This document shows positions 51,079-54,956 of a stretch of DNA of 54,956 bases, piece by piece. The stretch covers positions 1 to 54,956 of the forward strand of contig JBNLAT010000016.1 of NCBI GenBank assembly GCA_050302275.1, in the 5' to 3' direction. A model generated the notes under the pieces. That model did no database searches. It was given only the letters and a program-made list of their open reading frames with translations, and had not been told where the DNA came from. This stretch comes from JAPHTQ01 sp050302275 (GTDB taxonomy: Bacteria; Pseudomonadota; Gammaproteobacteria; Thiohalomonadales; Thiohalomonadaceae). Position numbers and translations under genes: made by a program. Every line of letters begins with the position of its first letter. Positions within the stretch are counted from its first letter, which is position 1.

Positions 51079-52579
51079 GGCGCACCTCCTCACCCAGCAG
51101 ACGAGCCACTTCGACCCGATCGCTGTAGGGAATGATTTGATCACCGATCTTCTGTTCGCTCTCATGACCCTTGCCTGCCACCAGAATCACATCGCCTGCG
51201 TGAGAGAGCTCAATCGCATGGGCAATCGCCTGAGTACGATCGCGATTGATATAGACCGCGTCGGGCTCCATGATGCCGCCGACGATCTGCTCGATGATGG
51301 AATAGGGATCTTCGTTACGCGGATTGTCGTCGGTAACCACCACACTATCCGCCTGCTGTTCGGCGATACGTCCCATCAGCGGACGCTTTTCCCGATCCCG
51401 ATCGCCACCGCAACCGAAGATGCACCAGAGCCGTTCACTGGTATGTTCGCGCAGGGCCAACAGGGCGTTTTCCAGTGCGTCGGGGGTGTGGGCGTAATCG
51501 ACCACCACCAGCGGCTTGTCACCACCGCCAAAGGCCTCCATTCGACCCGGCACGGTAGACACCTGCGCCAACCGCGCCAGCACATGTTTGAATTCGTAAC
51601 CCAACGCCAGCAGGGCGCCGCAGGCAGCCAACAGGTTGGCGGCGTTGAAACGACCCAGCAGGCCAGTTTTCAACACGCCACTCTGGTCGTTGTAGAGCAC
51701 TGTCATGCGCAGACCGCTGCCGTCCAATTGCAGGTTATCGCCACGCAGCTTCGCCTCACCCTTCAGGCTGTAGCTAATCGCATCTACACCCTGGGGCAGG
51801 CTGTTCAACCACTCTCGACCGACCGGGTCATCGGCGTTGATCACGGCATGTTTCACCGCAGGGAAATGGAGCAGACGCTGTTTGGCCTCGGCATAGCTGG
51901 CCATGTCACCGTGATAATCGAGGTGTTCGTGGCTCAGGTTGGTAAACACTGCCACATCGAAATGGACACCGTTAACCCGACCCTGATCGAGGGCATGGGA
52001 GGAGACTTCCATCCCCACGTGACGGGCACCGCCATCGACCATCTCCGCCAGTTGCCGTTGCAGGCTGACCGCATCGGGGGTGGTGTGTCCGGTATCGGCG
52101 AGTCGTCCGTAGAGGCCGCTGCCCAGAGTGCCGACCACGCCGCAGGGGGCATCCTGACCGATCGCCTGGGCGATAAACTGGCTCACCGAGGTCTTGCCGT
52201 TAGTGCCGGTAATGCCGACTACCTGCATCGCTGCTGAAGGCTCACCGTAGAAACGGGCTGCCAGCGCGCTGGCGTGCCAGTGCAAATTTTCCACCTCGAA
52301 AACAGGGACGGTGACATCGCTCAAGTTGTGTCCGCGAGTGATCTCGCCCGGCTCCAGCGCCACGGCAACCGCGCCGCGTTCGATAGCGTCATCGATAAAG
52401 CGCACACCGTGCTGCGCGGTCCCGGCACAGGCGAGGAACAGCTCGCCCGGTTGCAACAAACGGCTGTTCAACGCCAGACCGCTCACACTCAGTTGCGGTA
52501 CGCGTTCCAGATCGACAAAACCTGCAAACAGGGTTTGCAGGTCCATTCCGGTAGGGTTGATACGCAGGGCGCTCATCAT
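51071..52579 (-). CDS. murE: UDP-N-acetylmuramoyl-L-alanyl-D-glutamate--2,6-diaminopimelate ligase
   Basis: A 502-residue Mur ligase (E. coli 495). LNSRLLQPGELFLA (about 37-50) contacts UDP, ITGTNGKTSVSQFIA (about 113-127) is the ATP loop, and the DDNPRNEDP motif (about 416-424) with the Arg-Asn selects meso-diaminopimelate, so the wall is of the usual Gram-negative type. ATG 52579 overlaps the ftsI stop; ATG 52576 is equally possible. It overlaps murF by 8 bases. Confidence 0.98.
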   Translation of the reverse strand: MMSALRINPTGMDLQTLFAGFVDLERVPQLSVSGLALNSRLLQPGELFLACAGTAQHGVRFIDDAIERGAVAVALEPGEITRGHNLSDVTVPVFEVENLHWHASALAARFYGEPSAAMQVVGITGTNGKTSVSQFIAQAIGQDAPCGVVGTLGSGLYGRLADTGHTTPDAVSLQRQLAEMVDGGARHVGMEVSSHALDQGRVNGVHFDVAVFTNLSHEHLDYHGDMASYAEAKQRLLHFPAVKHAVINADDPVGREWLNSLPQGVDAISYSLKGEAKLRGDNLQLDGSGLRMTVLYNDQSGVLKTGLLGRFNAANLLAACGALLALGYEFKHVLARLAQVSTVPGRMEAFGGGDKPLVVVDYAHTPDALENALLALREHTSERLWCIFGCGGDRDREKRPLMGRIAEQQADSVVVTDDNPRNEDPYSIIEQIVGGIMEPDAVYINRDRTQAIAHAIELSHAGDVILVAGKGHESEQKIGDQIIPYSDRVEVARLLGEEVRRG

Positions 52580-54300
52580 TGGCTGCCCCCCGTCAGGGCC
52601 GCCACCCTGACCCCCTTGTAACTATCCAGGTCGTCCGGTGGGATATCGAGCAGACGTAGCGCCCCCTCCATCACCCGCCCAAAGACCGGCGCAGAGATCA
52701 CCCCGCCGTAGTACTCGCCGTCATCGGGACTATCGACCACCACCACCATCGCCAGACGCGGTTTACTCACCGGCGCCAACCCGGCAAACACCGAGTAGTA
52801 ATTGTCTTCGTTATAACCACCGCCGCTTGCCTTGCGCACCGTGCCGGTCTTACCGGCAACCCGATAACCGGCGACCTGGGCGCGGGTGCCGGTGCCACCT
52901 TTCTGTACCACCGCCTCCAACATCTTGCGCACTTCGCGTGCGACTTCCGGGGCAATCACCTGACGCGCTTCCGGCAACTGATCGCGATTACGTTTGAGGA
53001 AACTGATGGGACGTTGCTTGCCGTCGGCGGCCAGTGCAGCGTAGGCATTGGCCAGCTGTAGGCTGGTGACTGAAAGACCGTAGCCGTATGAGACGGTAGC
53101 GCGCTCCGCCTGCCCCCAATCCTGATAGGCGTCGAGCAGACCGGCGGCCTCACCGGGGAAACCGCTGCCTGTGTCGTAACCGAAACCGAAGCGGACAAAA
53201 GCGTCCCACAGGCGCTGCGGTTTGAGCGACAGGGCGATGCGGCTGGCACCGACGTTACTCGATTTCTTGATCACCGTGGCCACATCGATGAGGCCGTAGT
53301 TGTGCGCATCACGGATGGTAAAGCCGGCCAGCTTGAGCATTCCGGGCGAAGTGTTGACCGGGGTGTGCGGGCGATACTTGCCACTCTCCAGCGCCGCGGC
53401 GATGGTGAAGGGTTTCATTGTCGAACCGGGCTCGAACAGATCGGTGACCGCACGATTGCGGAAACGGGCGCTATCGAGATCACCGCGATTATTGGGGTTG
53501 TAGGCTGGCTGGTTGACCATTGCCAGAATCTCGCCAGTAGTCACATCGAGCAACACCAGCGAACCGGCGCGGGCGTGGTGGTGATTCACCGCGGCCTTCA
53601 GTTCACGGTAGGCGAGATACTGAATACGTTGATCGAGACTCAGTTGCAGGTCTTCGCCATGACGCGGGTCGCTGATGCTCTCCACGTTCTCGACCACCTG
53701 ACCCAGGCGATCCTTAATCACCCGCTTGCTGCCCGGGGTGCCACGCAGCGTTTCGTCCATCATCAGCTCAATGCCTTCCTGACCACTGTCGTCGATGTTG
53801 GTGAAACCGACCACGTGGGCCGCCACCTCACCCATCGGGTAGTAGCGGCGATACTCCGGCTGCAGTGAAACACCGGGCACGCCCAGCGCTATCACCTTTT
53901 CTGCCAGCTCCGGATTGACATGGCGACGCAGGTAGACAAACTCCTTCTCCATCCGTCCGGCGAGCAGCTTCTCCAGATAGCCTGTCGGCAGTTCCAGCTG
54001 TTTGGATAGTTCCGGCCAGCGTCCCCGTGCGGTCGCCAGTTCCTGCGGATTGGCCCAGACAGACTCAACCGGGGTACTGATAGCCATCGGTTCGCCGTTG
54101 CGATCGGTGATCATGCCGCGGTGCGCCGGGATCTCCACCACCCGCAGATAACGCGCATCGCCCTGCCCCTGCAGGAACTCGCGCTGATTGAGGTTCAGGT
54201 CCCCCATACGCAACAGCAGCGCAGCAACACCCAGCAACAACAGCAGCTTGACGAAGCGCTGACGCTGGGGATAACCGACACTGTAGTTTTCGCGACTCAT
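52576..54300 (-). CDS. ftsI: Septal transpeptidase FtsI (penicillin-binding protein 3)
   Basis: A 574-residue class B PBP (E. coli 588), from the ATG at 54300 that overlaps the ftsL stop. It has a short cytoplasmic tail, one membrane anchor (about 16-32), a pedestal domain starting with IPAHRGMITDRNG (about 60-72), and a transpeptidase domain with the SXXK serine in EPGSTMKPF (about 288-296), the SXN motif SSNVG (about 344-348) and the KTG motif GKTGTVRK (about 481-488). It crosslinks septal peptidoglycan with FtsW. Confidence 0.97.
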   Translation of the reverse strand: MSRENYSVGYPQRQRFVKLLLLLGVAALLLRMGDLNLNQREFLQGQGDARYLRVVEIPAHRGMITDRNGEPMAISTPVESVWANPQELATARGRWPELSKQLELPTGYLEKLLAGRMEKEFVYLRRHVNPELAEKVIALGVPGVSLQPEYRRYYPMGEVAAHVVGFTNIDDSGQEGIELMMDETLRGTPGSKRVIKDRLGQVVENVESISDPRHGEDLQLSLDQRIQYLAYRELKAAVNHHHARAGSLVLLDVTTGEILAMVNQPAYNPNNRGDLDSARFRNRAVTDLFEPGSTMKPFTIAAALESGKYRPHTPVNTSPGMLKLAGFTIRDAHNYGLIDVATVIKKSSNVGASRIALSLKPQRLWDAFVRFGFGYDTGSGFPGEAAGLLDAYQDWGQAERATVSYGYGLSVTSLQLANAYAALAADGKQRPISFLKRNRDQLPEARQVIAPEVAREVRKMLEAVVQKGGTGTRAQVAGYRVAGKTGTVRKASGGGYNEDNYYSVFAGLAPVSKPRLAMVVVVDSPDDGEYYGGVISAPVFGRVMEGALRLLDIPPDDLDSYKGVRVAALTGGSQ

Positions 54301-54560
54301 GGGCGTACGATCACCACTGATCCGGGAGAAGGAATCACCATATCCAGCTTGTCGCTGGCGGCCTGTTCGATACGGCCGTGAGTGGCCCAGGTGCTCTGCT
54401 CCAGTTGCAACCGGCCCCACTCCGCATTCAGGTTGTCGCGCACGCTCAGCAACTCCTCCATCTCGACAAACAGCTTGCGCGAGGTATGGGTGCTGAACAC
54501 CACCGCCAGGGCGGTGGCGAAAACCAGGGCGGCCAGACCGCCAAGTAGTGCGCGCATCAT
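54297..54560 (-). CDS. ftsL: Cell division protein FtsL
   Basis: An 87-residue bitopic protein. A short N-terminus is followed by one membrane segment (about 4-22) and a periplasmic coiled-coil region (about 28-60; KLFVEMEELLSVRDNLNAEW spans about 29-48). The stop and start overlaps with rsmH (4 bases upstream) and ftsI (4 bases downstream) fit the dcw pattern. It is shorter than E. coli FtsL (121 residues) because it lacks a long cytoplasmic tail. Confidence 0.93.
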   Translation of the reverse strand: MMRALLGGLAALVFATALAVVFSTHTSRKLFVEMEELLSVRDNLNAEWGRLQLEQSTWATHGRIEQAASDKLDMVIPSPGSVVIVRP

Positions 54561-54956
54561 TGCTTTAACCTCTCCGCCACGCGCAGCACGGCGCTTCGCG
54601 AACGGGGATTACTGGCCAGTTCATCCTTACCGGCACGGATGTCTCTGCCCACGGCACGCAGGCGGCGATTGAATTGCGCCTCGGTCACCGGCAGGTCCGG
54701 CGGAAACTCGCCGCCACGGGCCTCGTCGCGGATAAAGCGTTTAACCCGGCGATCCTCAAGAGAATGGAAACTGATCACGGCCAGACGTCCGCCCGGTGCC
54801 AGCATCTCTACCGACTGTGTCAGTACCTGTTCCAAGTCTTCCAACTCCGAGTTGATGAAAATCCGAATGGCCTGAAAACTGCGCGTCGCCGGGTTTTTGT
54901 CCTTCTCCCATTTCGGGTTGGCTTCGGCGACGATCTTCGCCAGCCGCGCAGTGGTG
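54557..54956 (-). CDS. rsmH: 16S rRNA (cytosine1402-N4)-methyltransferase, C-terminal part (runs off the window)
   Basis: Only the last 132 codons lie in the window; the frame is open to the right edge, so the gene is partial. The readable part includes ARLAKIVAEANP, NPATRSFQAIRIFINSEL and the signature VISFHSLEDRRVKRF, followed by the ARGGEFPPDLPV linker and SNPRSRSAVLRVAER near the end. These match E. coli RsmH (MraW) closely. It methylates C1402 of 16S rRNA. mraZ is expected just upstream, outside the window. Confidence 0.96.
   Translation of the reverse strand, partial: TTARLAKIVAEANPKWEKDKNPATRSFQAIRIFINSELEDLEQVLTQSVEMLAPGGRLAVISFHSLEDRRVKRFIRDEARGGEFPPDLPVTEAQFNRRLRAVGRDIRAGKDELASNPRSRSAVLRVAERLKQ

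Noticed and set aside
51056..52237. 393-codon plus-strand frame across murE
   Set aside because: Antisense shadow of murE with no family motif.

Overview
The window is a dense, intron-free, moderately GC-rich stretch of a gammaproteobacterial chromosome. I infer this from the division and cell-wall (dcw) gene order rsmH-ftsL-ftsI-murE-murF-mraY-murD-ftsW-murG-murC-murB-ddl-ftsQ-ftsA-ftsZ-lpxC. That order is followed by secA, argJ, a mutT/thiE-type fusion, yacG-zapD-coaE-pilD-pilC-pilB and nadC, a layout typical of Gammaproteobacteria of the Pseudomonas/Chromatiales kind. Genus cannot be resolved. I saw no rRNA, tRNA, insertion sequence, CRISPR array or phage gene.

Region by region. (1) 1-6.8 kb and 10.7-16.3 kb hold a split cobalamin module: an ABC substrate-binding protein, a PanE-like oxidoreductase, an OlsF-like two-domain acyltransferase, btuF divergent from cobQ, and further on cobU-cobT-cobC-cobS running into pepN. 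Only late (corrinoid uptake, amidation and nucleotide-loop) steps are present. (2) 6.8-10.7 kb is an AT-richer accessory patch with a four-helix orphan membrane protein, an exported phosphatidylserine-decarboxylase-like protein, and a GGDEF protein paired with a small unknown protein. (3) 16.3-20.5 kb is one tightly packed minus-strand operon: two DUF1538 membrane proteins, a P-II-like protein, a CBS-pair protein, a thioredoxin-like protein, ampD and ampE. (4) 20.5-23.7 kb on the plus strand has a membrane-anchored retropepsin-like protease, an AgcS-type symporter, an FKBP isomerase and nadC. (5) 23.9-29.3 kb is pilB-pilC-pilD-coaE-zapD-yacG, with lower GC from pilC onward. (6) 29.3-36.9 kb, minus strand, is an M23 peptidase, a CapA-like lipoprotein, secA, argJ, a Nudix/ThiE fusion and a small lipoprotein. 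(7) 37-38.4 kb is dciA convergent with lpxC. (8) 38.5 kb to the end is the dcw cluster read from the minus strand, entering the window through the 3' part of rsmH.

The dcw block makes lipid II (MurC-F, Ddl, MraY, MurG), exports and crosslinks it (FtsW, FtsI) and builds the Z ring (FtsZ, FtsA, FtsQ, FtsL). ZapD, the M23 peptidase and AmpD/AmpE add to division and peptidoglycan turnover. The most unusual items are the DUF1538/P-II/CBS operon, which I read as a regulated cation-transport system, and the exported pyruvoyl-type decarboxylase with an intact catalytic triad. Many gene boundaries overlap by 1-4 bases. Several starts were moved inward from the longest open frame on ribosome-binding-site and family-length grounds.
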